Shown piece by piece: positions 1-11,777 of a stretch of DNA of 64,000 nt (the stretch's first letter is position 1; every line of letters begins with the position of its first letter). Both the position numbers and the translations under genes were made by a program. Origin of the DNA: Sorex araneus (taxonomy: Eukaryota; Chordata; Mammalia; Eulipotyphla; Soricidae); assembly GCF_027595985.1 (NCBI RefSeq), contig NC_073303.1:27413347-27477346 (forward strand). Direction: 5' to 3'. Below the pieces are notes generated by a model that had not been told where the DNA came from, did not search any database, and saw only the letters and a list, made by a program, of their open reading frames with translations.

Positions 1-164
1 CAGCCCTCCCAGTCGCTACTCCTCCCTGGGTCCCCGAGACGTTTTGCTTACTTGGCACCACACTCAGGTCTGGTGTGCCTGACGCCTACGGGCTCTTTGT
101 CCCTGGTCAAGGTCCTGGCCACGCCATTCCCAGGCCTCACCCTGCCTTGTGTTTTTGTTGCTGT

Positions 165-580
165 GTTGGGGCCACACCCAGCTGTGCTCAGGGCTGACTC
201 TCGGTTCTGCACTCAGGGATCACTCCTGGTGGACTAGGGACCATATGGGGTCCTGGGAACTGAGCCCAGGCTGGCCCCTTGCAAGGCCAGTGCCCCCCGC
301 ACCCCCCCCTACCCCGCCACTGTGCTCTCAGTCTGGCCTCTGTACTGGTCTATTTACCGAAGGCCTTTACTTCTCTATTTAATCCTGGACCCAATTCTCT
401 TTTGTTTATTTGTTTTTGTTTGGGGGCCACACCCCATGGTGCTCAGGGCTTACTCCTGGTTCTATACCCAGGGATCGCTCTTGGTGGGCTCAGGGGACCA
501 CGTGGAATGCCAAGGATTGAACCCAGGTTGACCACTTGAAAGGCAAGTAGGCAAGTGCCTTACCTGCTGTACTGTCATTC
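165..580 (-). repeat. Two old SOR-type SINEs (about 165-320 and 424-580)
   Basis: Both read in antisense (GGCCACACCC…TGCTCAGGG…CCAGG…GCAAG). They are diverged from the young consensus. The first 160 bases of the window show nothing I can name. Confidence 0.6.
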
Positions 581-654
581 GTTTACTTGTTTATTTACTG
601 TGACCACTCCTGGAACCAGTTCTTCTCTTTTTTTTTTTTCTCTGCCCCTTTTTT

Positions 655-902
655 TTGGAGTAGGGAGGATTGCATGCAAGGCAAATGCTCTACCCGCTGT
701 ACTACTGCTCTGGTTTATGGAATCAATTCTTTTTTTTTTTCTTTTTGGGTCACACCTGGTGATGCAAAGGGGTTACTCTTGGCTCATGCACTCAGGAATT
801 ACTCCTGGTGGTGCTCAGGGGACCATATGGGATGCTGGGAATCGAACCCGTGTCGGCAGCGTGCAAGGCAAACACCCTACCAGCTGTGCTATTGCTCCAG
901 CC
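655..902 (-). repeat. SOR-type SINE fragment (655-712) and full copy (732-902)
   Basis: The fragment retains only the tRNA-like head. The full copy begins with a T run (A tail) and ends CCAGCCCC. Confidence 0.8.
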
Positions 903-1145
903 CCTGGAATCAATTCTTGACCTATCTGTATCCAATCAAGAAACAGAAACTGTAGGATAACATAACCTCAGGTAGTTTAGGTTTATTTGGGTTGTCCCCA
1001 TCACAGTGCTCCCATTCCTCTGTGTTTATTTGTAGCTTCTTTCTTTGTGTTCTGTTGACTTTAAATATTGTTATTCTCTTCTCCTTGAGTCCTTTGCATA
1101 GTTTATTCAGAGCTGTGTCCTTTTTTTGTTTGTTTGTTTGGTTTT

Positions 1146-1318
1146 TTTTCTTTTGCTTTTTGCATCACACCCTGTGATGCTCAGGGGTTATTCCTGGCTC
1201 TGCACTCAGGAATCACTTCTGGTGGTGCTCGGGGGACCATATGGGATGCCGGGGATCGAACCCGGGTCGGCTACATGCAAGGCAAAAGCACTCCCCGCTG
1301 TGCTATCGCTCAGGCCCC
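1146..1318 (-). repeat. SOR-type SINE
   Basis: Antisense copy with a T/G-rich tail side and head end TCGCTCAGGCCCC. Confidence 0.85.
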
Positions 1319-1972
1319 AGAGCCATGTCCTTTTGTATGGACACAAGAAGACTGTATCAAATGCTTTTGTAACCTGGGAGTTATTTGACTCTACATGATA
1401 TTTTCCTCCTGGGCATCTGTTCTCTCGACCTAAGCCTCAGTGCCCTTACTGCCTAGCACCCCCAAAAGCAGGTTCCCGATGAGGGACGGGGATGGACCCA
1501 GGACAAGCGGTGAGTTATGTGCTACCCTGGCATCAAGATGGGCCTGGCCAAAGTGCCTGGTCATGGACAAATGCTGTCATGATCCAAATAGTAGTAACTA
1601 TGTGAGGAACTGGCTCAGGACAGACCACAGGAATCTATTTAGCTTTCTTAAGACTCTTTTTACAGGAGCCCACATTCTAGAATAACTTGTCTATCTGTCC
1701 CTGAGCAAGGAATTTGGATACAGGCACCCTGGGTCGCAAGAACGGTGGTGGTCAGACCAGATAACCACACCCATATCACAAGACACATATCACAAGACCC
1801 AGGACTGCCCCCAGAAATGGGACATTCCTGAATATTGACTCGAATACTGATCTCTAAAGCCATAGGCTAAGGAGTGAAGTCCTTTTAAATGGATTGGTTA
1901 AGAAAGTTTGTAATATTACAAATCTATTGGCTATGAAATGTGTGGGCTCTGCTGTAACGGCTGGGGAAGGCC

Positions 1973-1980
1973 TATATAAG
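1973..1980 (+). promoter_or_regulatory. LTR TATA box
   Basis: TATATAAG within the solo LTR; transcription would start near 2003. Confidence 0.6.
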
Positions 1981-2070
1981 ACCTCCTTTGGGGAGGCTCG
2001 GGGTCTCTTGCCCAACCTGCTGGACCTGCGTGTCCGCGTAGGCGGCTGGACCCAGGCTAGCCAGTCTTAC

Positions 2071-2076
2071 AATAAA
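2071..2076 (+). terminator. LTR polyadenylation signal
   Basis: AATAAA about 90 bases after the LTR TATA box; R/U5 border expected near 2090. Confidence 0.6.
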
Positions 2077-2261
2077 CCCTGCTTGCTGTTTGCAGTCTCT
2101 GGAGTCTCTTTGTCGTTATAGGGAGGTTTCGATCCACGCCCTAACAACTAGATTTGGACCTTGCTAGGGTTAGGAATGATTAATCTGTCCTGAGCGCTGT
2201 AGTCTGAGTCTGAGTCTGTGGCAAGATGTTGCCAGGACAGCTGCCCTACAAGCCTCAGTGT

Positions 2262-2311
2262 TACTGTGCCCCTGCAAAATAACTGCAAAATACTGTGCCC
2301 CTGCAAAATAA
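2262..2311 (+). repeat. 29-bp tandem duplication
   Basis: TACTGTGCCCCTGCAAAATA occurs at 2262 and again at 2291 with a 9-base spacer. Confidence 0.6.
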
Positions 2312-2739
2312 TTAAGATGTTGATGGAGTTCTGGGACTGAGGAAAAGAGAAAAACACCTTAAGAGGTATTTTGCAGGCAGGGGGTCAGGAAGGGCTTTGG
2401 AATACCTCTAGGTGCTGTCTCCTGTGCTTTCTTATGTTGATTTTGCTACCTGACTGGGTGTGGCCCCGAGGGCAAGGGGCAGAGAGACAAGTAGGGGGAG
2501 AGACCAGTGAAGAGGAGCAGAATCCAGAGAGCAAGAGGAGAATCCTGAGAGCGGGGATGGGGGATGGAGGAGTGAGGAGCCAGGAAGGAAGAGTGCGAGA
2601 GATGAGAGGGATGAAATAAACGGTAACTAATCAGCAACCAGCTTGGTCCTCGTTCCTTCGCCTGCCCAGTGCCATTGAACCCGGGTGGGCTTCTGTGTTC
2701 TCTGTGCACAGGGGTGGAGTAGAACACCGGTGGATGACT

Positions 2740-2742
<3 letters not shown>

Positions 2743-2781
<39 letters not shown>

Positions 2782-3070
2782 CACACAACCACAATCACAC
2801 AACACAGACAGTCACACACAGGTAATGCACATCGGTTACACACTCATGAACACATAGTGGTACACTCAGATTTTCATACACTCATTCTCACACACACACA
2901 CAGACACACACTTACATTTTCACATACACACATCCACACTCTAACACACCCTGGCACTCACACACTCATACGTACTCTGAAACACTTGCAGCCACACATG
3001 TGCTCATGTTCACACACACTGGTACACACACTTGCTCACACAATCACACACTTACATGGACACACACAAA
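2743..3070. repeat. (CA)n microsatellite and long degenerate CA-rich tract
   Basis: A pure CA run at 2743-2777 is followed by about 290 bases of interrupted CACA/ACTC sequence. Confidence 0.9.
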
Positions 3071-3437
3071 TGACCTCCTAGCTGGAGTGAGAAAGCAAAA
3101 GGCAGCACGTTGGAGGAAGTAAATGAAACTGCCTCGCCCTGCGGGGTCCCCTGAGCCCCCCACATCATGCTAACTACAGGCGAAACGCACAAGCAGCCCA
3201 GCACTGCACTGCAGAGAAGCACCAAGGGGCGGATTTGGGCTCAGAGTTACGCTGACCCCGGCAGGAATCTCTCGGCCCTTTGCTCCGGCAGCGGCAGATG
3301 CCAAGAGAAGGGGCCACGAGTTTAATCACTGCTGTGAGGCCACCCCGTGATGGCACTTAGGGGCAGCCTTGCTGGGGGGCCTTGCAGGGCAGGCAAGGGC
3401 TCTGCCCTGCCACATCCCGGGTCAGGAACAGAAGCTT

Positions 3438-4005
3438 TGGTGCAGGGGAGGCACACCCGGCAGTGCTCAGGGCTTACTCCTGATTCTGTGCTCAAGGACC
3501 ATCTGAGATGCCGGGGATCGAACCCAGGTCAGCTGTGTAAGGCAAGCACCTTACCTGCTGTACTGTCTCTCCCGCTCTGCCATCTTTTAAAATTTTAATT
3601 CATCTTAATTTTAGAGTTTTCGTTTGGGGGAGTCACAGCCAGCCAGACTCGAGGGACCACTGTACTATCACTCATCACGCCTGGTGGTGCTCAGGGCTTA
3701 CTCCTGGCTCTGTGTTCAGGGGTCACTCCTGGCAGGGTTCAGGACAACGTGGGGTTCTGGGGATTGAACCGACCTGAGTCAGGCTGCACGCAAGGCAAAT
3801 GTCCTGTCCGCTGTGCTATTGCTCTGGTCCCTGGAACAAATTTTTTCTTTTTCCAGTTTTTGGTTTATACCCAGCGATGCTCAGGGATTACTCCTGGCTT
3901 TGTATTCAGAACTTACTCTTGGCGTTGCTCAGGAGACCAGGTGGGATGCTGGGGGTTGAACCTGCGTCAGGCATGCACAAGGTTTGTCTTCTCTCTCCAG
4001 GCCCC
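3438..4005 (-). repeat. Three old SOR-type SINEs in a row
   Basis: Antisense copies at about 3438-3578, 3678-3832 and 3862-4005. All are diverged and lack clean target duplications. Confidence 0.7.
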
Positions 4006-4021
4006 AAATTTTTTTGTTAGT

Positions 4022-4360
4022 CCTAGGGCCGCCACATACTTCAATCCTTAGGGGTTACTTCTGGCTCTGCACTCAGGAATTACTCCTGGTAGTGCTCTGG
4101 GGACCATACAAATGCCGGGGATCGAACCTATGTCAAGGCAAGCACCCTATCCACTGTATTATCGCCCCAGTCTCAGCCCAAGTTTTTTTTTTTTTTCTTT
4201 TTGGGTCACACCCTGCGGTGCTCAGGGGTTACTCCTGGCTCATGCACTCAGGAATTACTCCTGGCAGTGCTCGGGGGACCCTATGGGATGCTGGGAATTG
4301 AACCCGGGTCAGCCGCCTGCAAGACAAACGCCCTACCCGCTGTGCTATCGCTCCAGCCCC
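4022..4360 (-). repeat. Two adjacent SOR-type SINEs (older 4022-4172, younger 4181-4360)
   Basis: The younger has a T15 tail and intact head. It inserted next to the older one; 'tcagcccaagttttt' flanks it on both sides (target duplication). Confidence 0.85.
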
Positions 4361-4379
4361 ATCAGCCCAAGTTTTTAAG

Positions 4380-5067
4380 ACAACTTTCACCTTTGCTGAT
4401 TTAAAGATATTGGGCAGGAAATGTAGCTTTCCCCTGGAGTCACTGGCTCCGTGTCCTATGCTCAGACATGTCATCGTGGTCCCAGTTGTGGGGCCTGGAA
4501 CTCGGCAGATCCACGGCCGGCTCTGAGCGCTTCTGTAAGGGAGGGCTGGACAGAGAACGCAAAGGCCTGGGCTCAGTTCCAGCCCTGGAACTACGTGGTC
4601 CCATGACACCGGGTGTGGCCCCAGCACCCCCTGGCCGGGTCTGAGCGTGGAGCTGGGACCTGCAGACTCTGAAGTGCTGGGAGTGGCCCTTGCCCCACTG
4701 CCCAGCACCCGGGAGCAGCCTCCTCTCCCAGAGAATTCACACTCTAGTAAGAGGAAGACGACAATGAACAGTGCGTGCGTGCATGCGTGTGCGTGTGTGT
4801 ATGTGTATGTGTGTGTGTTTAAAATCCAATAATCGTGTACATGTACTACACAAAATAAAGCAACAAAGGGGTGCAAAGTAAAAGCCAGGCCCCCCATGAG
4901 TCTGGGCTGCAGGAAAGGCTTGTAACTGACTCACCTTCCTCCAACTACAAGGATGGCCTGGTACCCGTGGGCTAAGGCACCCCAAGACTTCCCTGAATAT
5001 CCCAGGGAGAGGTTCCTGGGCCCCACACACTGCTAGGGTCCTTCTGCCCTGCTTACACACACATTTT
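4380..5067. other. Mostly unique intergenic stretch
   Basis: Mainly unique with a short TG-rich run near 4780-4820. No coding exon seen; the open frames on minus lack family resemblance. Confidence 0.5.
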
Positions 5068-5180
5068 AAAATTTTATTTCTATATTTTTAGTTTTATTTA
5101 TTTTTTAATTGAATCGCAGTGAGATGCACAGTTATGAAGTTGTTCATGATTAGGTTTCTGTCATATAATGTTTCAACACC
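5068..5180 (-). repeat. L1 3'-end-like fragment
   Basis: GAATCGCAGTGAGATGCACA followed by GTTGTTCATGATTAGG is the antisense of the L1 3' end seen in plus at 12,893-13,052. Confidence 0.6.
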
Positions 5181-5265
5181 CTCTCTCTCTCTTTCTCCCT
5201 CTCTCTCTGTCTCTCTCTTTCTCTCTCTCTCTGCATCCTCTCTTTCTCTCTCCCCCCCTCCTTTT
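5181..5265. repeat. (CT)n-rich tract
   Basis: Interrupted CTCTCTTT repeats. Confidence 0.85.
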
Positions 5266-5369
5266 GGGCATTATGGTTTGCAATACAGATACTGAGAGGT
5301 TATCATGTAGATCCCTTTACCTACTTTCAAACACTCCGCCCAGAACTAAATTTTGTTTTTATTTTTTTA

Positions 5370-5562
5370 AATATTATTATTATTATTATTATTATTTGCT
5401 TTTTGGGTCACACCTGGCGATGCACAGGGGTTACTCCTGGCTCTGCACTCAGGAATTATCCCTGGCGGTGCTCAGGGGACCATATGGGATGCTGGGATTT
5501 GAACCCGGGTCGGCCGCGTGCAAGGCAAACGCCCTACCTGCTGTGCTATCACTCCAGCCCCT
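5370..5562 (-). repeat. SOR-type SINE with (ATT)n tail
   Basis: Young antisense copy. A 16-base target duplication, CTAAATTTTGTTTTTA, lies at 5346-5361 and 5561-5576. The tail is an ATT microsatellite. Confidence 0.92.
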
Positions 5563-5991
5563 AAATTTTGTTTTTAATCTGAAGGTTTTTATAATTTAAT
5601 GAAGAGCTATTATACCACCCAGAATTTGAAGGGCCAAGTTTCCAAAGAGAAAAGAAAAATCACCGAGGATTCCACATCCCCCCAGAGCACCTGCAGCAAC
5701 AGAGGCTGAGAAACGGGGCACGAAGTGGCCAGTCACTGGCTCTCAACGACCAGGACTCAGGGGGTCCTGACGCGTGGATTTCCCTGCGGGGCTTTTGCTT
5801 CCAGGCGGGTGGCCGAGTCAGGGGCTGGGCAGCGTGGGCAGGGGCTGGGGATCCGACAGCTCTCGCGGCTCAGAGAAGTAGGGTTCGGGCGAACTAAGGA
5901 GAAGGGCGCCCTGTAGACCCCAGGCTTCAGTCTAGGATCGGTGGGAAGCCGGAAGCCAGAAACCAGAGATAGATCAAACTTTACAGAGCAG

Positions 5992-6156
5992 GGGCCGGAG
6001 CAATAGCACAGCGGGTAGGGCGTTTGCCTTGTACGCGGCCGACCCGGGTTCGATTCCCAGCATCCCATAGGGTCCCCTGAGCACTGCCGGGGGTGATTCC
6101 TGAGTGCAGAGCCAGGAGTAACCCCTGTGCACCGCCGGGTGTGACCCAAAAAGCAA
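5992..6156 (+). repeat. SOR-type SINE
   Basis: Young full copy with near-consensus A and B boxes. Target duplication TTTACAGAGCAG at 5980-5991 and 6159-6170. Confidence 0.92.
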
Positions 6157-6387
6157 AATTTACAGAGCAGAGCTGCCCTAAGTTAGCCCAGCTCCTGACT
6201 GGGTTCAGCGAGTCTGTCCCTCCAGGAACTCTCTGACTTATCAATTCACGTGGTGCTCAGGGGCCTGACTCTCCACTGCCAGCCCAGCCCACGGGGCCAC
6301 GCTTGGGGCAGGGGCTCAGGGGGGCCGTGAGCTGGAAGCTCCAGTGTGTGTTAGGTGCCCGAACTAGCGTGTTATCTCCCAGCCCTA

Positions 6388-6805
6388 GTTTTTTTCTTTT
6401 TTTCTTTTTGGGTCACACCCGGCGATGCACTCAGGTCACACCTGGCTCTGCACTCAGAAATCACTCCTGCTCAGAGGACCACATGGGATGCTGGGAATCA
6501 AACCCGGGGTTCGCCACGTGCAAGGCAGATGCCCTACCCGCTGTGCTATCACTCCAGCCCCCCCCAGTTTATTTTTTGTTTTATTAATTCAGGCATGGAT
6601 TTACAATAGTGTTAATATTATTTATTTATTTATTTATTTGCTTTTTGGATCACACCCAGCGATGCTCAGGGGTTACTCGTGGCTCATGCACTCAGGAATT
6701 ACTCCTGGCAGTGCTCGGAGGACCATATGGGGTTCTGGGGATCGAACCCCAGTCAGCCACATGCAGGGCAAACTCCTTAACCTGCTGTACTATCGCTCCG
6801 GCCCC
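6388..6805 (-). repeat. Two SOR-type SINEs (6388-6560, 6624-6805)
   Basis: The first has a partly deleted body. The second has an (ATTT)n tail. Confidence 0.88.
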
Positions 6806-7320
6806 AATATAGTGTCAATATTAATGTTCCAATCAATGCAGCAACCCCACCCCTGCCAGTCCCCCTGCACCCCGCCTCTAGGACCCCTCCCACCACCCCA
6901 CCACCGTCCCAGGCAGACTCCTAGGGGCTGTTAGCCTTGGCCCCAGTTCCTTTCCTTTCTGTATCTCTATACACTGCAGTTGGTAAGATGCTTCCGTCCT
7001 CCCCCTCCCTCTCACCCCCCCACTCAGCGTGCCCCCTCCAGCTTCCTTGAAATCCCAGTGAGCTGCAGGACTCCATCTTTCCTCCTGCTGACGAGCGTTC
7101 CACTGGGTCTCTCTCACAATTTGAGCCACTATTCTCTTTCGGGCACTTGGTTTGTTTCCAGACCTTGGCTACTGTGAACAGTGCGGCAGTGAACCTCGGG
7201 GGACAAATATCTTTTCAAATGATTATTTTTGTGTTCTTGGAATAAACGCCAAGAAGTGGGCTGGTTGGATCACATGGAAGCTCTGTGAATTTTTGGAGAG
7301 GTCTCCACATGCAGAACGAT
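6806..7320 (-). repeat. L1 fragment (end of ORF2 and 3' UTR), antisense
   Basis: The stretch TTTCCAGACCTTGGCTACTG, then AACAGTGCGGCAGTGAAC and GCCAAGAAGTGGGCTGG, is the widespread antisense L1 motif. Confidence 0.65.
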
Positions 7321-7427
7321 TTCTAATTTATCTTGGCAGGGCAAGGGGAAGAGAAGCTGAAAGACTTCTCGTAAGCCTCGCACCATAGGCTGGGGAAGGC
7401 GCCAGCGGCGGCTAAACAGCCATTCTT

Positions 7428-7585
7428 GGTGCTGGAGCAACAGAACAGCGGGTAGGGAGCTCTTGCCTTGCACGCGGTTGGTTCCATCCCTGGCACTCCA
7501 CAGGGTGCCCGGAAGCGCCAGGAATGATCCCTGAGCACAGAGCCAGGAGTAAATCTGAGCACGGCTGGGTGCAGTCCCCGAACCA
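7428..7585 (+). repeat. Old SOR-type SINE
   Basis: Plus-oriented, diverged, with body ending GGCTGGGTGCAGTCCCC. Confidence 0.75.
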
Positions 7586-7827
7586 ACACATACAGAAACA
7601 CCTCCCCCCCCCACCGTTCCTGCCATTGCGTTCAGGCCTGAGGGAAGTCAGCCGAGGGTGGCTCCACAGATCTCTGGAGGAAAACTTAGATTCCACTTAT
7701 CAGCCCTGTCCACACACTGATATCCTGATCCCACGTGTCAGCGCAGACTCACATCTCTCAAAGATTGTGCTGTTCATGACTTACCTCCCCGCTGACAGCC
7801 CTCGGATTCAAGGAAGAAAAGAAGTCC

Positions 7828-8003
7828 TTTTTTTTTTTTTTCTTTCTGGATCACACCAGGCGATGCACAGGGGTTACTCCTGGCTCTGCACTCAGGAACT
7901 AATCCTGGCGGTGCTTGGGAGACCATATGGGATGCTGGGAATCGAACCCAGGTTGGCTGCATGCAAGGCAAACGCCCTCCCCGCTGTGCAATCGCTCCAG
8001 CCC
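7828..8003 (-). repeat. SOR-type SINE
   Basis: Young copy flanked by duplicated TCAAGGAAGAA(AAG)AAGTC. Confidence 0.9.
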
Positions 8004-8274
8004 CTCAAGGAAGAAGTCTTGCACTGCCACGAAGGCGGCCCCAAGATAACGCCTCTACTTCAGGCCTGGGAACTGAAGCCCCTGTTGCAAATGAAAGAAG
8101 GGGCGCGAGTCTTCTCAGAGCTCCAGGCCTGGCCCCTGGCTGGGCTGCTGAGGCCTTTCCATGGGCTCAGTAACCTGTCACCCGCCTTCTGTCACCTGGG
8201 GCCAGGGCGAGCATCTCCTTGGCTTCAGGCTTCGCTGCCTGTTCAGGCATTTATGCCCACCTGTTTCTTTTTCT

Positions 8275-8654
8275 TTTCTCTTTTTTCTTTTTTTTTTCTT
8301 TTGGTTTTTGGGTCGCACCTGGCAATGCACAGGGGTTACTCCAGGCTCTGCACTCAGGAATCACCCCTGGCGGTACTCAGAGGACCATATGGGATGCTGG
8401 GAATCGAACCCAGATCATCCGCGTGCAAGGCAAATGCCCTACCCGCTGTGCTATCACTCCAGCCCCTATTTTTTTTTTTTCCTTTTCCTTTGGGTTTTAG
8501 GCCACCCCCAGCTGTGCTCGGGGCTTACGCCTGACCCTCCACTCAGGGATTACTCCTGGAAGGCTCAGGGGACCATGCAGGGTGCAGGGGATTGAACCCG
8601 GGTCAGCTGTGTGCAAGGTAAGCTCCTTACCCACGGTACTGTTTCTCTGGCCAC
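8275..8654 (-). repeat. Two SOR-type SINEs (8275-8465 young, 8498-8654 old)
   Basis: Adjacent antisense copies; the young one has a T-rich tail broken by C residues. Confidence 0.85.
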
Positions 8655-8815
8655 CAAGATTTAAAATTTATTAGAAGAATCGTGATTTACAACATTTTTT
8701 TGATAGCTAAGTTTTAGACATATATCCCCACCCCCAGTGTCACCTTCCCTCCCCCAGTCTTCCTAGTTGCCATTGGTCCCCCACCCCCAACCCCCAGCCG
8801 ACCACCTTAACAGGC
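8655..8815 (-). repeat. L1 3'-UTR-like fragment
   Basis: GTGATTTACAACA followed by C-rich CCCCACCCCCAGTGTCACC resembles the antisense L1 3' end also seen at 13,163 and 15,690. Confidence 0.5.
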
Positions 8816-8854
8816 ACATTTTATTTATTTATTTATTTATTTGCTTTAACACAC

Positions 8855-9238
8855 TTTTTTTTTTCACACCCAGAAGTGGGTTACTCCTGGGTCTGCACAC
8901 AGGAATTACTCCTGGCAGTGCTCGGGGTGCTATATGGGATGCCAGGGATTGAACCCAGGTCAGCCGCGTGCAAGGCAAATGCCCTCTCCGCTGTACTATC
9001 TAATTGCTCCGGCCCCAACAGGCATGTTTTAAATAGCACAACATTTTTTTTTTTACAGACTTTGTTAGTTTAGGTTTGATGTTCGATTCACACCCAACAG
9101 TGCTCAGTCCTTACTCCTGACTCTGTGCTCAGGGAACACTCCAGGCAGGGCTCAAGGGACCATATGGGGTGCTGGGGATCGAATCCAGGTCAGCTGTGTC
9201 AAGGCAGGTGCTTCCCTGTCGCACTGTCGCTCCTGCCG
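8855..9238 (-). repeat. Two SOR-type SINEs (8855-9017, 9085-9238)
   Basis: Both antisense. The first has an (ATTT)n tail and 'acaggcac/acaggcat' flanks. Confidence 0.82.
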
Positions 9239-9339
9239 TGTTTTTACAGTCCCGCCGTCATTGAGAGGCGCGTCTCCAGGCCTGCCAAGACCACGCACGG
9301 TCAGTGTGTCCCTGACAGCAAGGCCAGTTCACTCCAGCA

Positions 9340-9790
9340 GGCTCAGGCTGAGCGATGGTACGGCAAAAAGGGTTTCCGCCTTGTATGTGGCCAACGCAGG
9401 TTTGACTCCCAGCACCCCAGATGGTCCCCAGGAGTGATTCCCTGAGCGCAGAGCAAGCCCTTAGCATGGCTGGGTGTGCCCCCCACCAATAAAAACATTC
9501 TGGCATACTCCTGGGGAACTCCATGGGGTGCTGGGATCAAACCCAGGTAGGCTGTTTGCAAGTCACGTGCCTCACCCACTGTGCTCTCTCTGGCCTCATA
9601 ATTTTTGAACAAGGTAAAACTATTATTTTCCAGCAATTGAACATTGGGGCCACAGAGATAGTACAGTGGGTAGGGTGCTACCTTACATGCGGACAACCTG
9701 GGTTTGGTCCCTTGAGCAATGCCGGGAGTAATTCCTGAGTGCAGAGCCAGGAATAAGTCCTGAGCATCACCAGGTGTGGGCCCCCAAACA
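9340..9790. repeat. Three old SOR-type SINEs (plus 9340-9487, minus 9503-9598, plus 9645-9790)
   Basis: Diverged copies in alternating orientation; the middle one is truncated. Confidence 0.7.
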
Positions 9791-9820
9791 AAACAAAACA
9801 ATAAAAGCAACCCAACAATA

Positions 9821-9821
<1 letters not shown>

Positions 9822-9879
<58 letters not shown>

Positions 9880-9975
9880 TCTCTCTCGCTCTCGCTCTCT
9901 CGCTCTCTCTCTCTCTCTTGTTCTCTCTCTCGCTCTCTCTCTCTCTCTCTTTCTCTCTCTTTTTCTCTCTCTCTG
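9822..9975. repeat. (CT)n / (CTCTCTCG)n microsatellite
   Basis: About 150 bases of CT repeats with TTGT and CG interruptions. It is joined directly to the tail of the SINE at 9976. Confidence 0.95.
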
Positions 9976-10132
9976 ACTTTTTGGGTCACACCTGGTGATG
10001 CTCAGGGGTTACTTCTGGCTCTGCATTCAGGAATTACTTCTAGGCAGTGCTTGGGGAACCATATGGGACTCAAACCCTGGTCATCTGTGTACAAGGCAAG
10101 AGCCCTACCCTCTGTACTATTGCTCTTGCCCA
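9976..10132 (-). repeat. SOR-type SINE with CT/GA microsatellite as its tail
   Basis: Antisense copy whose 3' tail is the 9,822-9,975 microsatellite. Confidence 0.85.
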
Positions 10133-10256
10133 AAGAACACTTTTTTTCTTTCAATAGTTTGGAAAAATCTGAGTTCAGGGTTGTCATATGTCCTCACCGG
10201 TAACACTACAAAGTATCAGGGTACCACTTCCTGACCTGATGAGGTCACTGATTTTG

Positions 10257-10560
10257 GATCATCATCATCGTCATCATCATCATCATCATCTTGGTACCGT
10301 TTCCATTCATCCTAGCCCTGAGATTTTAGAAGCCAACAGTGCCGCATTGGAGGCTCCTTCAGGGTCAGGGAATGAGACCCGTCATTGTTACTGGTTTGGG
10401 CAGTAATATACCACAGGGAGTTTACCAGGCTCTCCCATGTGAGCAGGAAACTCTCCGTAGCTTGCCAGGGTTCTCCGAAGGGGAGAACTAGGCTATAAGA
10501 TGTGGCCGAGCACTTCTGGGAGCTTGGTTTTATAGTCTCTGGATGTTGATCGTTGATGGG
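10257..10560 (-). repeat. Type-B SINE, long form, diverged, with (CAT)n tail
   Basis: Shares GTTACTGGTTT, AGTTTACCAGGCTCT and GTAGCTTGCCAGGG with the type-B body. The tail is an ATC/CAT repeat at 10,259-10,291. Confidence 0.6.
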
Positions 10561-10840
10561 ATTACACGGTGCCGGGGGCAGTTTCTGGGTGTGACTGCCT
10601 AAGCTACTGAAAAGTGGGGGATCTGGGCAGAAGAGGCCCAGTCCCGATCTGAGCAAGCTTGGAGATCTCAGCCCTGGGTCCCACACACCTGAATTCCTCT
10701 GCCGGTACCTTCATGTGTGAGGCTCATCCGAACATGTGGAGAGGAGCCTTGAGCATGGCTGTGGCTGGGTTCCAGAGATTTTCAGTTGCCGGTGCTCTGC
10801 TCTGATTTTGGATGTAGGAGTAAAACCATATCTGTGACCC
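10561..10840. other. No gene or clear repeat seen
   Basis: Unique-looking intergenic sequence. Confidence 0.4.
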
Positions 10841-11328
10841 TTGGTGCCACACCCTGCAGTGGTCAGGGGTTAGTCCTGGCTCTGTGCTCAGGGATCACTC
10901 CTGTTAGTACTCGGGGGACTCTAGGGGATGCCAGGGATCAAACCCGGGTCGGCCATGTGCAAGACAAGCGCCCTGCCCTCTGTACTATTGCCCCTGCCCC
11001 AATTCTGGCACTCTTACAGTGAGGTCCAGTGCTTGGTTGAACCTGCTTTCATCTGCAGAAGCAGTCCTTCTCAGCATGCCACAGAGAAGCTTTCTTCTTC
11101 TCACACCTCTTTTGGGTTGTGGTTAGTTAGCGGGAACCCGTGGTTTTCTTCATTTGTCACATCAAAGGGCCGGAGAGCACAGCGGTAGCGGTGCCTACTC
11201 TGCACGAGGCCTCTCTCCTCCGTCGCTGGCACCACACACGGTGCCCCGCGCCCCTCGGGAGTGATCTCTGCACACTGGGCCAGGAGCAACCCTGCACGCA
11301 GTCAGGTGTGGCCCCCCAAGCCCAACAA
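10841..11328. repeat. Old SOR-type SINEs (minus 10,845-11,000; plus 11,164-11,328)
   Basis: Two diverged copies separated by unique sequence. Confidence 0.72.
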
Positions 11329-11777
11329 GCAATGGAGAAACAAACAGCAATACCCACACAATGTTAACAACCCAATAAAGGTTATCTATAAATATAACTT
11401 GCACAAACATCAGAGGCGACAGTAAAATGTTGGAAGTTTTCCCATGGACTCCGATGTGAGTCAAGGCTAAATCGAATACTGTTAGAAGTCCGATCTTTTC
11501 TTTTATTTATTTTGGTTTTGAGACGATACGCAGTGACCCGGGGGCGTGCAAAGCAAGTGCTCTAGCCTTTAGTGCTTCTGCTGCTGGTGATTAGCTTCCC
11601 CCCGACAGCTCCTGGGCCATGCCCCATGGCACCCTGGCACACTGCTAGACTTGCCCTTGTGGGGCTCAGAGGTCCGCTTGCTGCTGGGGTCTGACTCCAG
11701 GTCCCCCACACGCACAACCTGAGTACTAGCCCTTTGAGCTGGCTCTTCGGCTCCCTGCCTCTGATGAGAAGACGAGA

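Larger units (their letters stand above)
1601..2146 (+). mobile_element. Solo LTR of an endogenous retrovirus (ERV1-like)
   Basis: Begins TGTGAGGAAC and ends CCCTAACA (TG…CA), flanked by the 4-bp duplication ACTA at 1597-1600 and 2147-2150. TATATAAG at 1973-1980 and AATAAA at 2071-2076 lie about 100 bases apart, as in U3-R. A 4-bp duplication is typical of gammaretrovirus-like ERV1 elements. No internal retroviral sequence remains. Confidence 0.75.

Noticed and set aside
2743-3070. CRISPR-like array or satellite
   Set aside because: It is a simple degenerate CA microsatellite with no spacer structure.
5992-6070. tRNA genes at SINE heads
   Set aside because: They have A and B boxes but belong to repeated SINEs with bodies and A tails, not standalone tRNA genes.
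7524-8534. 336-codon open frame on plus
   Set aside because: It runs through two antisense SOR-type SINEs and T-rich tails; the same peptide-like strings recur in dozens of other SINE copies.
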